Assembly: GCF_030818575.1 (NCBI RefSeq) | Contig: NZ_JAUTAL010000001.1 | Span: forward strand, 2,170,001-2,234,000 | Source of the DNA: Chryseobacterium camelliae | Lineage (GTDB): Bacteria; Bacteroidota; Bacteroidia; Flavobacteriales; Weeksellaceae | Direction: 5' to 3' | Length of the DNA stretch: 64,000 nt | Shown: positions 36,792 through 46,061 of the stretch, one piece after another | Numbering within the stretch: the first letter of the stretch is position 1 | How the letters are laid out: each line of letters starts with the position of its first letter | Position numbers and translations under genes: made by a program | Notes under the pieces: generated by a model | Told to the model about the DNA's origin: nothing | Seen by the model: the letters and a program-made list of their open reading frames with translations, nothing else | Database searches by the model: none

Positions 36792-38168
36792 ATGGAAAAC
36801 ATCACTTTTTTTAATTTTAAAAAGGCTCTTACGGTTTGCGGAGTAGGTCTTACCGTTCTTACCTCTGCCCAACAGTGGAGCAACGCAGGTTCATCTGCCT
36901 TGGTTTCAGCAGGCAACAGCAGCTATAATAATCTGGTTGTAGATGCTTCGGGAAATTATTATATCTCGTACTATGACACAACCGTAACGAAAGGCTCAGT
37001 ACAGAAGTTTAACGGGACCTCATGGTCTTATGTAGGAGGCTCAGCGGGAATTACTACCGGCATTGCTACATATAATTCGTTAACAACTGATCTTCAGGGA
37101 AATATCTATTACAGCAACCAGGCCAGCTATCCGAGTACGGGAATGGAGATCAGAAAATTCAGTGGAGGATCATGGGGCATGCTTCCGATGGCTACAACTA
37201 GCAGCATCAACTTCCACTCGATCACAACATCACCATCCAACGTGCTTTTTGCATACAGTTCCGACGGATCCGGAACGGTAAGAAGATACAGCAGCAGCAG
37301 CGGAGCATGGGAACAGGTAGGAAATTCCGGATTTCCTGGTGGAGCTACTTTCCCTAAAATAGCAGTGGGTTCAGATAATACGCTTTATGCCTCGCAGATC
37401 ACTTCTGGGGTATTCAATGTTTATAAAATCAACGCCAATGCAACTTCATCAGATACCTGGACCCTCGTAGGAGGCGGTCCGGTAGGTAATGCATACAGTT
37501 CGGACAGTTCTTTTTCCGATATTGCGCTAGATGGAAATAATATTCCCTATGTCGTATACGTATCGAACACTGCAGGAGGAAGAAAATTGAATGTAAAGAA
37601 ACTTTCAGGAAATGTCTGGGTACAGATCGGCGCTGCCAACTTTTCGGACAGTATAGTAAACAATACTGCCATCGCGGTAACGCCAGCAGGTGCACCGTAC
37701 GTGGTTGCATCGATTTGGGACAGCTCTAACAGCAACAATGGCAGAAACAGCGTATATCGCTTTAATACTTCATCAGGAAACTGGGAAAGATTCGGAGATC
37801 CTTTTATTTCAACAGCAGCTTCTAACTATAACGACATCGCTATTGATCCCGTAAATAATTATGTGGTGGTAGCTTATTCCGAAAGTGGCACAATGGTAAA
37901 AAGAATGTCAATGAATGTTCTTGCCGTACATGACGTTAAAACTTCTGATACTTTCGGCATATATCCGAATCCGACAGAAGGAATAGCGTATATAAAAGAC
38001 GCAAAAAAGATTAAATCTGTGGAAGTGAGCAATATGGCCGGACAGATGACAGCCGCAAAAATTTCTGGGCAACAGATTGATATTTCAGATTCCCCGAAAG
38101 GTGTTTATTTTGTAAAAGCGACTTATGAAGACGGCAAAATTTCAGTACAAAAGCTGATAAAAAAATAG
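36792..38168 (+). CDS. T9SS-secreted beta-propeller-like protein
   Basis: A 458-residue cell-surface or secreted protein. The N-terminal signal region ends GLTVLTSAQQWSNAG. A series of ~45-residue repeats carries Trp and Gly in similar spots (KFNGTSWSYVGGSAG, KFSGGSWGMLPM, SSSGAWEQVGNSG, NVWVQIGAANFSD, SSGNWERFGDPF), consistent with a beta-propeller. The last ~75 residues are a type A T9SS sorting domain (FGIYPNPTEGIAYIKD to GVYFVKATYEDGKISVQKLI), which targets export through the type IX system and attachment or release at the surface. Function unknown; perhaps an adhesin or lectin-like protein under the upstream TPR-HTH protein. Confidence 0.88.
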   Translation: MENITFFNFKKALTVCGVGLTVLTSAQQWSNAGSSALVSAGNSSYNNLVVDASGNYYISYYDTTVTKGSVQKFNGTSWSYVGGSAGITTGIATYNSLTTDLQGNIYYSNQASYPSTGMEIRKFSGGSWGMLPMATTSSINFHSITTSPSNVLFAYSSDGSGTVRRYSSSSGAWEQVGNSGFPGGATFPKIAVGSDNTLYASQITSGVFNVYKINANATSSDTWTLVGGGPVGNAYSSDSSFSDIALDGNNIPYVVYVSNTAGGRKLNVKKLSGNVWVQIGAANFSDSIVNNTAIAVTPAGAPYVVASIWDSSNSNNGRNSVYRFNTSSGNWERFGDPFISTAASNYNDIAIDPVNNYVVVAYSESGTMVKRMSMNVLAVHDVKTSDTFGIYPNPTEGIAYIKDAKKIKSVEVSNMAGQMTAAKISGQQIDISDSPKGVYFVKATYEDGKISVQKLIKK

Positions 38169-38207
38169 GCGATTGCATCATCGTTGATAAGTAATATATT
38201 AGAAAGT

Positions 38208-38240
38208 CCTGGGTATTTCAATTGAGATACTCAGGTTTTT
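38208..38240 (+). terminator. Terminator of the T9SS protein gene
   Basis: CCTGGGTAT / ATACTCAGG stem (one G-U pair) followed by TTTTT, 40 bp after the stop. Confidence 0.8.
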
Positions 38241-38677
38241 ATTTAAAATGGATCAGAATCCGGCAGCGTAAATTCAGTTTCCAAGTATGATTAAATTGTA
38301 ACATATTGATATTAAGATTATTGAAGCTATTTAATAAAAATTATTCAGACAATTTAATCCGTATTTAAAAACACTGATGGCTTCATTTGGTGTTTTTTGA
38401 TTTTTATGGCTTTAATGTTCTGATCTGCACAATCACCAACTTTGTAACATCAAACTAAGGCTATCATGATAAAGATAAATATTTTCTTTAATCTATTTGG
38501 GTCTGTGATATGATTGTTTTAAATATCCAAGCATCAGAATATTGATATTTGAACTTCCAGGCTTCCAGTTATTACGATTCCGCACCAAAACCAGATTTCC
38601 CTGTTATGGTAAAATACTAAATATAAAACTGGAAATCAGCTTCATGGGCAAATCAAAATATGTCATAAACCTTTGCA
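38241..38677. other. AT-rich spacer at the receptor breakpoint
   Basis: About 440 bp without a supported ORF or recognised motif. It ends at the truncated 3' end of the TonB receptor fragment. Confidence 0.4.
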
Positions 38678-39313
38678 TTAGGCAGCATTCAGACGTGCTA
38701 AAAAAGTCTTGCCTGCATTTAAAGGCGTATTGATATCTACCGTAACGCGGTTACTGCTCCAGCTTCCTGCGATATACCCTATTTCCCCTTTGAAATGATT
38801 GAAGGGCTTTTTGGTCACCCGGTTGACAAATCCTCCGTATCCTACCAGCAATGCAGAACCGAATAATGTCCCTGAGGGCCCTTTGATGACCTCAATAGCT
38901 TCCAGGTTAACAGGGTCCGAAAGAGAAACAAAATTAGTGGCCATCCCGTTCCGGAGCGCTCCGGCTGAAGCATTGGAACTGAATCCGCGCATGGTAAGCC
39001 CTAATCCTATACCTCCGCTGCCTACATTTACGGACACATTATTAACGCCCGGCAGAAGGTTTAATGAACTCTGCAGGTCCGTGGCCACCTGCTGCTGCAT
39101 CAATTCTCTTGGCAGGACAGTATAGACCTGTGGGTTTTCGAGATTTTTAAGCGGCATCCTGGCCACATAATCAGATTTCTTTTCTGCATATTTCCTGATC
39201 CCGGAAACAATAACTTCATCAATAATTTTTGAGTGAGCCACAGTGTCTTTTTGTTGTTGCGCAAAGGCTAAAAATCCCGGTAACAGAACTACCGGACAGA
39301 ATAATTTCTTCAT
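38678..39313 (-). pseudogene. TonB-dependent siderophore receptor, 5' fragment
   Basis: A 211-codon remnant of a ~700-residue outer-membrane ferri-siderophore receptor. Present are the signal peptide (VVLLPGFLAFAQ), the TonB-box region (DEVIVSGIRKYAEKK), and the complete plug domain (LPRELMQQQVATDLQSSLN, GLTMRGFSSNASAG, LEAIEVIKGPSGTLFGSALL, GGFVNRVTKKPFNHFKGEIG). The frame stops after the first strands of the barrel (TFLARLNAA), so no barrel can form. Upstream control elements survive: -7 box TATCTTTG and an iron-box half-site. It was probably once the receptor for the ABC and reductase genes at 28.8-33.3 kb. Confidence 0.88.
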
Positions 39314-39327
39314 ACTTTGTTTTGATG

Positions 39328-39358
39328 CAAAGATATTATTTTTATTAATTCTAAATAA
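39328..39358 (-). promoter_or_regulatory. Receptor promoter with iron-box half-site
   Basis: On the minus strand, TTATTTAGAAT (39358-39348) is identical to one arm of the palindrome at 28791-28813. It precedes the -7 box TATCTTTG (39335-39328), which lies 15 bp before the receptor ATG. Confidence 0.55.
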
Positions 39359-39593
39359 ATTTAATGGCAGAAATTATTAAAATATGTTAAAATTTAAATG
39401 ATTTTATTTTAAAAAAGAATAATATTCACAGACATCTATATCTCTAATCATTGATATCAATTGAATACACGTTTTAAGTTTATGAGAAAATTGTGGATCA
39501 TATCAACAGAAGTAGTTCATGCCAACAATATGGTAAAATTCTATATCTTAGTATGAGAAAGACTTTTATCAAAACTCCTAATCACAATGCACT

Positions 39594-40649
39594 ATGAAAA
39601 ACTATGTTTTCTTTCTGGCCCTTATTTTACTCAGCATCTGTACTTCATGCCGTAATATTGGCAAGCTGGCCAACGAGCAGAAATCAAGGTCTTACTTTAT
39701 CGATTCCAAAGGAAAAGTTTCTTATTGTATGAATGGCAACTGGTTCAGTTTAGGCATATCCCCCATGCCGGAAGCCGATGCACAATCGTTTGAAGTACTG
39801 GCAGAGGATATAGCCCGGGATAAAAATGCCGTCTATTTTTGTGCAATAAAACAAAAGCAGGTAGACCGGAATTCTTTTTATGTTGACAAGAAGATCCCCA
39901 AAGATCGTTTTCATGTCTATTATATTCTTCAGCACTATGGCTTTAAAATTATTGAAGGTGCAGATCCGAAGACTTATGAACTGATAGACAACCATCCAAA
40001 CTGGGCAAGGGATAGAAGTCATTACTTCTATTCTGATAAGTTAGTACATGCGGACCGGAAAACCTTTGCATTCATCAATAGCTTTTTTATGAAAGATAAA
40101 GATTCCGTGTATACAACACCTAATACCGGAGGCTTTAAATCAATCCTTCCTAATTCTGGAAATGCTGAAGCTGTTAATGACTATTACATGAGATTCGGGA
40201 ATACCATCTACTATCCTTCTTTTCAGCAGGGTTCTGATGGTACAACCAGGTCCTTCGACTCAATACATGCCATCCGTGTGATTAATGAGCAAACTATTTG
40301 CGTAAACAATAAAGACATACTTATCTTGGGCAAAAATTTTAAGTATGCTGAAGTTGATGCGCCTTCCTTCCAGCTACTGACTTTTGATGGTGATCAAGAT
40401 GATGCGTATATGTTCAGCTATTATTCAAAAGACAAAAACCATGTCTATTATGACCAGGAAGTTATTCCTGGTGCTGATGTAAAAACGTTTATCCTCATCG
40501 GCCGTGATTTCGGAAAAGATGACAAAAATGCCTATTTCCAAAATAAACTGCTGAAAGGCGTGGATGCAACCAGTTTTAAGAAAGAAGGAAATTATTATAA
40601 GGATAAGCTGGGGAATAAATTCAGTGCTCTGACGGGGAATAAGGTGTAA
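39594..40649 (+). CDS. DKNYY-family lipoprotein
   Basis: A 351-residue protein with a lipoprotein-like signal (FFLALILLSICTSCRN, Cys19 or close). Repeated DKN-type motifs of the DKNYY family follow: AEDIARDKNAVYFC, SKDKNHVYYDQEV, GKDDKNAYFQNKLLKG and GNYYKDKLGNKF. Each is followed by a predicted beta hairpin, often with GADxxTF (GADPKTYEL, GADVKTFIL). Function of the family is unknown; such proteins are often next to polymorphic-toxin immunity genes or scattered alone. Here it stands alone between the receptor fragment and the C1q-like gene group, with no toxin in sight. Confidence 0.82.
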   Translation: MKNYVFFLALILLSICTSCRNIGKLANEQKSRSYFIDSKGKVSYCMNGNWFSLGISPMPEADAQSFEVLAEDIARDKNAVYFCAIKQKQVDRNSFYVDKKIPKDRFHVYYILQHYGFKIIEGADPKTYELIDNHPNWARDRSHYFYSDKLVHADRKTFAFINSFFMKDKDSVYTTPNTGGFKSILPNSGNAEAVNDYYMRFGNTIYYPSFQQGSDGTTRSFDSIHAIRVINEQTICVNNKDILILGKNFKYAEVDAPSFQLLTFDGDQDDAYMFSYYSKDKNHVYYDQEVIPGADVKTFILIGRDFGKDDKNAYFQNKLLKGVDATSFKKEGNYYKDKLGNKFSALTGNKV

Positions 40650-40825
40650 AATTTTGCTGCTCTCTGTGTATTATTCATCGAATTTCCAATCTGAATTCCC
40701 CGCAAGACATATCCTTTATAAAAGTAACTTGCATCTAATTACATACATAATATGAAAACTGATTTTTCCATCTCTCAACAACTGCCATGATAAGCGGAAT
40801 CTCATGCATGGTAGCCATTAAAAAT

Positions 40826-41620
40826 TTACTGAATTTTAATGATCGTAATACTTGACAGGCTGGTATTATCAAAATTCACCGTTCCATTATAATTTGTTCC
40901 ATTCTTATAACGCTGCGAGAGGAATGTTAAAGTATCTCCCGATGATATATAGGCATACGAATTTGAGCCAAAAGCGAACCTCCCGTTGATATTTACACGT
41001 GATGGATTATATTGCGGGACCAGAGTAATAATCTTTGCAGAAGCAAGATTACTATTAACATTAAAATACAGATAATCCGCTACTCTGGACTGGTCGACAG
41101 CCGGGTTTTGTTTTAATGCGAGATTAACGGAAATCAGATAAAGCCCTGTTTGTTTAATTAACAAAGAATTATCGGTCACTTTCTCAAAAATGGAAGGATC
41201 ATCATTGAATACCTGTGTACCAAAAATATCAATTGTCACCGTTTGTGTAGTTGTGCCGGGGTTAAAATTCGTCGTACTGGAAGGAAGATTGTTGAATTTT
41301 ACGGCTTTCGCTTTAGTGGAATTCAGTTCTGCCGGTAAATTCCATTGATTATTGGCCCAAACATACAGGCCCGGGAAAACTGCGGTACTGGAAGTTCCCG
41401 AGGTAGCCGTATTAAAAACCAAGACCCCCTCCGGGACAGTGCCCGATAATGGGGCCTTGGTATCAGTAGATGTCAATGCAACCCTGGGGATTAATACGCC
41501 TTTGCTTAAAGAAGTAATATCTAATGCTGATGATGATATGGGACTGGACGTTCCGATGCCGACCTGTCCTAAAATTTTTGCAACGAGCAGCAGTGTGATT
41601 ATTGTATATATTTTTTTCAT
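40826..41620 (-). CDS. Secreted C1q-like protein, paralogue 1
   Basis: A 264-residue exported protein. Its signal peptide is followed by GQVGIGTSSPISSS, the start typical of a large Flavobacteriia surface family, then SKGVLIPRVALTSTD, a short collar with GLYVWANNQWNL, and a C-terminal ~130-residue jelly-roll resembling C1q/TNF (GLYLISVNLALKQ, then YISSGDTLTFLSQRY and SSITIIKIQ). Third of three tandem paralogues; it starts 24 bp after the second. Such N-termini also occur in tail-fibre and adhesin proteins. It is probably a trimeric surface or secreted binding protein, possibly controlled by the ECF sigma factor upstream. Confidence 0.75.
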   Translation of the reverse strand: MKKIYTIITLLLVAKILGQVGIGTSSPISSSALDITSLSKGVLIPRVALTSTDTKAPLSGTVPEGVLVFNTATSGTSSTAVFPGLYVWANNQWNLPAELNSTKAKAVKFNNLPSSTTNFNPGTTTQTVTIDIFGTQVFNDDPSIFEKVTDNSLLIKQTGLYLISVNLALKQNPAVDQSRVADYLYFNVNSNLASAKIITLVPQYNPSRVNINGRFAFGSNSYAYISSGDTLTFLSQRYKNGTNYNGTVNFDNTSLSSITIIKIQ

Positions 41621-41643
41621 TGTTTTTTGGTTTACCTGATTAT

Positions 41644-42444
41644 TTAACGAATCCTCTGTATTGAAATACTTGAATCCCCACTTTGGAGAAACCTTACCTC
41701 GGCTGTACCATACCCGTTGGAATAGGTGCCGTCTGTTTTTTTCACTTGCAAAGTCAACACATCCCCGCCGTTTAAGTTCAGATACTCGGTAAAAGAGTGG
41801 GAAAACAGCCCTCTGCCATTTGTAACCAAATTGGTGTATCCCGGTGATATGACCTGCTGTGTTCCCGCTGCTATTCCGTTAACGAACACCTGAGCAGATA
41901 AGGACAGGCGTCCTTCATCACCCCCATCTTTCTTATCGAATGACAGCAATGACGAGATGGCATATAAACCGGCCCTGTTTATGGTCACGGATTGATTTGC
42001 CGTATTTACAGTGTATATCGAATTGCTTTCATTGATGATTTTATTGCCGAAAATCTTCACGTTTTGCCAGGCAGTTGTATTATAGTTAGTCGATGATTCT
42101 GAGTTGGTATACTTCATGAATACAGTATTCAGGTTTGTATTAAGATTCGTCCACTGTTGGTCGGCAGCACTCCACCAGTGCAGTCCCGGTGATACTGCAT
42201 TGGGAAAATTCCCTGTTGTCGCCGTATTGAATACAATAGTTCCGGTAGGAATGGATGAAGCCAGCGGTGAGGTGGAAGTTCGGGAGGTCAGGGCGATTCT
42301 GGGAAATAAAATCCCTTTTGTAGAAGATTCTATCTGCAGACTTACGCCATCCGACACAGTGGACGTATTGATGCCTACTTGGGCTATAGCCGTAGATGAA
42401 GCAAATACGGCTACTATATGTATCGCTGATAAATAGTTTTTCAT
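41644..42444 (-). CDS. Secreted C1q-like protein, paralogue 2
   Basis: A 266-residue paralogue of its neighbours. It has a signal peptide ending STAIAQVGIN, a conserved block TKGILFPRIALTSR, then FPNAVSPGLHWWSAADQQW. The C-terminal C1q-like strands are GLYAISSLLSFDKKDG, LNLNGGDVLTLQVKK and SSISIQRIR. The start codon lies 2 bp after the stop of paralogue 3, so translation is probably coupled. The ligand face of the jelly-roll differs strongly among the three, as expected for duplicated binding proteins. Confidence 0.75.
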   Translation of the reverse strand: MKNYLSAIHIVAVFASSTAIAQVGINTSTVSDGVSLQIESSTKGILFPRIALTSRTSTSPLASSIPTGTIVFNTATTGNFPNAVSPGLHWWSAADQQWTNLNTNLNTVFMKYTNSESSTNYNTTAWQNVKIFGNKIINESNSIYTVNTANQSVTINRAGLYAISSLLSFDKKDGGDEGRLSLSAQVFVNGIAAGTQQVISPGYTNLVTNGRGLFSHSFTEYLNLNGGDVLTLQVKKTDGTYSNGYGTAEVRFLQSGDSSISIQRIR

Positions 42445-42446
42445 AG

Positions 42447-43235
42447 TTATCTGATTTTTTCAATTGAAATGGTAGAAGTATTGACATTTTTAAAGCGTAC
42501 ATCAGTTGAGGGATCAATTTCGTATGTCCTTACCCTTAATGTATAGCCAGCGACATTTATAGGAACATAAATAACATACGACCTGCCGTTAGGAAAATTA
42601 TCTTCTTCCCCGTCCTCATTATCCCATCTTCCCGGAACGTAAATATTATCCGAGACAATATTATCGCTATTATTCACGACGATTTCCACCCCGAAATTGT
42701 CTGCTCCGCCACTGGAGGCCAGGTCCAGATTTAATATCACCTTGTAGTAACCAATTTCGTTGATTCTGAGCGTTGTTGCATTAATCTTTTCATATAAAGC
42801 GGTATTATTGTTGAACCGTACATTGGCAAATAGATCCGCATAGATTCCGTTTCCTGCATTGATGTCTGTTGTATTATCCTGATTGGAAAAGAGTGCAGTT
42901 TCATTGGATAACTTCTGGGTTATTTTCTGCCATAACAGATTGGTATTGTCCCAGAAATAAAAGCCGGGCGTAACGGCAGTTGTGCCGCTACCTGCAGTTG
43001 CAGTATTATAAATGATGAGTCCCGTAGTTGCTGTTCCTGTCAACGGGGAAAATGTAGTGGTAGATGAGAGGGATATACGGGGAATTAGCAGCCCTCCGTA
43101 ATAGGCTTGCCCGGGATTGGGCTGGCTTTCTATTTGCAAAATGATGTTTGCATCTACATTCTTTGTGCCTATGCCCACCTGCCCAAAAAGGGTTATGCTG
43201 GCAAAAAAAAGCATGTATAAGTATATTTTTTTCAT
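42447..43235 (-). CDS. Secreted C1q-like protein, paralogue 3
   Basis: A 262-residue protein, first of the three in transcription order. It has signal peptide YMLFFASITLFGQ, start block VGIGTKNVDANIILQIES, GGLLIPRISLSSTT, then TAVTPGFYFWDNTNLLW. The jelly-roll segments are GYYKVILNLDLASSG, INVAGYTLRVRTYE and STISIEKIR. It is preceded by 260 bp of non-coding DNA that may hold gene remnants, then the anti-sigma-like fragment and the ECF sigma factor. The shared domain order and tandem placement show duplication. Confidence 0.75.
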   Translation of the reverse strand: MKKIYLYMLFFASITLFGQVGIGTKNVDANIILQIESQPNPGQAYYGGLLIPRISLSSTTTFSPLTGTATTGLIIYNTATAGSGTTAVTPGFYFWDNTNLLWQKITQKLSNETALFSNQDNTTDINAGNGIYADLFANVRFNNNTALYEKINATTLRINEIGYYKVILNLDLASSGGADNFGVEIVVNNSDNIVSDNIYVPGRWDNEDGEEDNFPNGRSYVIYVPINVAGYTLRVRTYEIDPSTDVRFKNVNTSTISIEKIR

Positions 43236-43496
43236 TTGATCTGTGTGATATTGGATAAGAATTATTAAGAGATTAACACTTTCAGTAAATGGTCGGGATG
43301 TAAAATCCTACTTTGATGAAGTCATGGATGCGACTCCCATTCAGGAGATCATCGCTCTTTTCCCAATTGCTGAAATTGCCCATTCCAGAGGTTTCCGGAC
43401 CTTGCATTGAGCATTAAAAGTATCTATGTACTCCAGGATTTTCTGCTTTTGTGTGCAGTCTCTCCCTGTATTATTAATGGTACTGTACAGAACCTT

Positions 43497-43940
43497 TCAG
43501 CCAGAACTCCAGTTAAAAACTGTTACCGGAACGTTTATGCCAGAAGAAATATTGTTAAGCAGAAAAGGTTGTTGAGTAGGACTGGTAACATCAGAGACAG
43601 GATCTTCTTTCAGGAATATTTTCCTTAACTCATCATGGAAAAACTGATCGATTATTGATGCAGCATTTTCAGGGAGCTTTATTTCTGACCTGCCTTTAAG
43701 AATTACCGGTTGAAGATTTTCGTTAGCCCAAAACGATTCCGGTTTAATGAAATGACCGTAAGTTAACAAACCCGTGAAACTAAAGATCATAATCAATGTA
43801 TTTCCGCCCTGCTTGCCGTGAAGCTTTTTCTTAGGTTTTTTATCTCCGATACTCGTGTTAATGTTGTTCCACATCTTTTTGATCTCTTTCTGGCTGAGAG
43901 GAGATAGATCTTGATGGTCATTAGTTTTTTTCTTTTTCAT
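43497..43940 (-). CDS. FecR-like anti-sigma factor, short or truncated
   Basis: A 147-residue protein. An N-terminal cytosolic anti-sigma segment (LSQKEIKKMWNNINTSI) is followed by a basic stretch, one membrane helix (NTLIMIFSFTGLLTYGHFI) and a short periplasmic part (VILKGRSEIKLPENAASIID) that resembles the beginning of a FecR domain. Full FecR proteins have ~300-390 residues, so about half the periplasmic domain is missing. It lies downstream of the ECF sigma gene, the usual order. Either it is a minimal anti-sigma factor or a truncated one. It may free the sigma factor from control. Confidence 0.6.
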   Translation of the reverse strand: MKKKKTNDHQDLSPLSQKEIKKMWNNINTSIGDKKPKKKLHGKQGGNTLIMIFSFTGLLTYGHFIKPESFWANENLQPVILKGRSEIKLPENAASIIDQFFHDELRKIFLKEDPVSDVTSPTQQPFLLNNISSGINVPVTVFNWSSG

Positions 43941-44042
43941 GGCAAATTAAATTTCCTTTCTATTATGTAATAGGAAGAGAAAAGTAAAATCACACCCCTA
44001 TACTATTTATTTTTAACAAAATTTAATATAATTTAACTATAA

Positions 44043-44573
44043 TTAACTAGTAAGCTTGGATTTTAGAAATTGGATGGCTTTGTGGATCTGATTTTCCACG
44101 GCAGATCTTGATATATTCATTTCGGAAGCAATCTGCTTTTGCGTTTTGCCTTCAATCTTATTCGCTAGGAGAATCATTTTCCGTTTGTACGGCAGTGTTT
44201 CTATGGCAGCATGCAGCTGGTCCAGCTGAAATTCTCTTTTAAGTTTTTGTTCGAGTGCCTCTTCAGATTCATCCGGTAAATACAGGTTGAGCTCTTCTAT
44301 ATAAAATGTTGTACCCTGGCCGGGAAGACGCTTGTAAAATTTTGAAATAGCCTGCCGACAGGTTTTGTTGATGATCGCTTCTATTTTCTCCGGGATCAGA
44401 TTTTTCCTGTAGCTCCAGAGATGGATAAAAACTTCCTGTGTAATTTCAATCGCATGATTTCTTTCCCTTACTTTTCTGAGAATAAGGCTGAATATAAGCT
44501 GATTGTATATCTGAAATATCTCCTCAAAAGAGTACTTCTGTTTAAATTCATCATTGTCTGCTGATAATAACAT
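44043..44573 (-). CDS. ECF RNA polymerase sigma factor
   Basis: A 176-residue sigma-70 of the extracytoplasmic-function type. Region 2 is FEEIFQIYNQLIFSLILRKV with HAIEITQEVFIHLWSYR. Region 4 is LDQLHAAIETLPYKRKMILL, then EGKTQKQIASEMNISRSAVE and NQIHKAIQFLKSKL. The domain set is complete. It heads a minus-strand group with an anti-sigma-like gene and three secreted C1q-like proteins, which may be its targets, as for FecI-type systems that control surface proteins. The target promoters were not identified. Confidence 0.88.
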   Translation of the reverse strand: MLLSADNDEFKQKYSFEEIFQIYNQLIFSLILRKVRERNHAIEITQEVFIHLWSYRKNLIPEKIEAIINKTCRQAISKFYKRLPGQGTTFYIEELNLYLPDESEEALEQKLKREFQLDQLHAAIETLPYKRKMILLANKIEGKTQKQIASEMNISRSAVENQIHKAIQFLKSKLTS

Positions 44574-45299
44574 ATACAGGAATTATATTAATTTAGATAA
44601 TTTTAGATGCTTTTTGACCTTAGAACACTGGACCAAAACAATACAATAGATTATTGAAACCGGTCTTTTCAGTAAATCTATTGGAAGTGTAGCATGTATT
44701 CAAAAAATGAAAATTTGAATACCAATAATAAACCATCAGAAATCGAAAAAAATCAAGCTGACCATATCTGCAAGACCATAGGCCATATATCATTTTTTAA
44801 CAAAACAGATTTTGAAATGTTGCAAAAATGAAAATAAAATTGATTATCAAACGCTTCAGGTAGTTTGACAGGTAGTTCGGAAATTGGGGGTTTGCCAGTG
44901 TTTTTTATCAGCTTTTCATGAATTCAGGGGGACTGTGGATAAACAACCAGATGCTCCTGAGAAGTCGGCCGCGTAATGTTTACAATCTTAAAGCTTAAAA
45001 CAATTAAATTAAAATCAGGTCTTGATTCTTGCTGTTGAAATTGATTCATCGTTTGTGTTTTGATACTAATTTAGATATAAATTTTTAATATTTTACATCC
45101 TTGTAAAAATTTTATTAAAATTTATTATACCACTATAAGGCTGGTACAGAATGTAATAAGTATGATCTCCCAGTGATACAATGATTACTTTGTTCACAGT
45201 GACCGATTATCAGTAAATTCATGAAGTATCAGTAAGCCTGTTCTGTATACAATGATAAAAACAGCTCCGTAAAAGAGCCAATGCTCCGGAATAAAAAAA
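44574..45299. other. AT-rich intergenic region
   Basis: About 725 bp between the ECF sigma gene and the nitroreductase terminator. No ORF above noise, repeat unit or clear hairpin with T-tract was seen. Confidence 0.5.
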
Positions 45300-45318
45300 C
45301 CGCAACATAATGCTGCGG
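45293..45318 (-). terminator. Terminator of the nitroreductase gene
   Basis: On the minus strand, CCGCA / TGCGG with an inner CA/TG pair is followed by TTTTTTT, 22 bp after the stop. Confidence 0.85.
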
Positions 45319-45339
45319 CTAAAGTCATGGACTGATTTT

Positions 45340-46044
45340 TTATTCAGATTTTTGTGCAAAATCGTCAAGATTCATAGGCTTCGGCAGATCCACATTATCG
45401 GATGAATCCGCTAATGTCATCTCGGTAATGAACAGTTCTTTCGGTGTACGTACCTTTTTCATATTAACCAGCCAATCCTGTTCGCTTTCCCTGTATCCCA
45501 AAGGAAGTATGACAGTACTTTTATACCCGGTCCCTTTTAAGTTCAGCAACTCATCCAGTTTTTCGGGCAGAAATCCTTCAATGGGTGTAGCATCCACTTT
45601 CTGTTCAGCGGCAGCAGCGATGGCCATGGCAAAAGATATATAGCTCTGCTTCGCCGCATGGTGGGCCTGCCACTCCTGTCCGGAACGCTCGTAAAGATCC
45701 AGTATCACCTGCTTGTAACTATCCATAGTTTCATGAGGCAGTCCGCGCTCATCCATCATATAATTGAACACCCTGGAGATCCTTTCATCAGAATATCCGT
45801 CCCATGCAGCGAAAACCAGCAGGTGCGAACAATCGGTGATCTGGCTCTGATCATAGGCAACCAGCCTTACACGCTCCAATAAAGCTTTATCTGAGATGAC
45901 AATCACCTTATACTGCTGCAATCCTGATGAAGATGGCGCCAGGCGCGCGGCCTCTAATATATAATCCAATTTTTCCTGAGGGATCTTTTCGCCATTCATT
46001 TTCTTGGTCGCATAGCGCCACTCCAGATCTTTCAATAAACTCAT
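45340..46044 (-). CDS. Nitroreductase-family NAD(P)H oxidoreductase
   Basis: A 234-residue FMN enzyme of the nitroreductase/dihydropteridine-reductase group that reduces quinones, nitro compounds or flavins. FMN-binding motifs are RYATKKMNGEKI (the conserved early Arg and Lys), EAARLAPSSSGLQQYKVIVI and, at the end, VILPLGYRESEQDWL. The frame extends to 46086, but MSLLKDLEWRYATKK at 46044 is the usual family start. It is divergent from an HxlR regulator, a standard pairing in which the regulator senses electrophiles or oxidants and controls the reductase. A strong terminator follows. Confidence 0.9.
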   Translation of the reverse strand: MSLLKDLEWRYATKKMNGEKIPQEKLDYILEAARLAPSSSGLQQYKVIVISDKALLERVRLVAYDQSQITDCSHLLVFAAWDGYSDERISRVFNYMMDERGLPHETMDSYKQVILDLYERSGQEWQAHHAAKQSYISFAMAIAAAAEQKVDATPIEGFLPEKLDELLNLKGTGYKSTVILPLGYRESEQDWLVNMKKVRTPKELFITEMTLADSSDNVDLPKPMNLDDFAQKSE

Positions 46045-46061
46045 AACACTTATTTTTTTAA

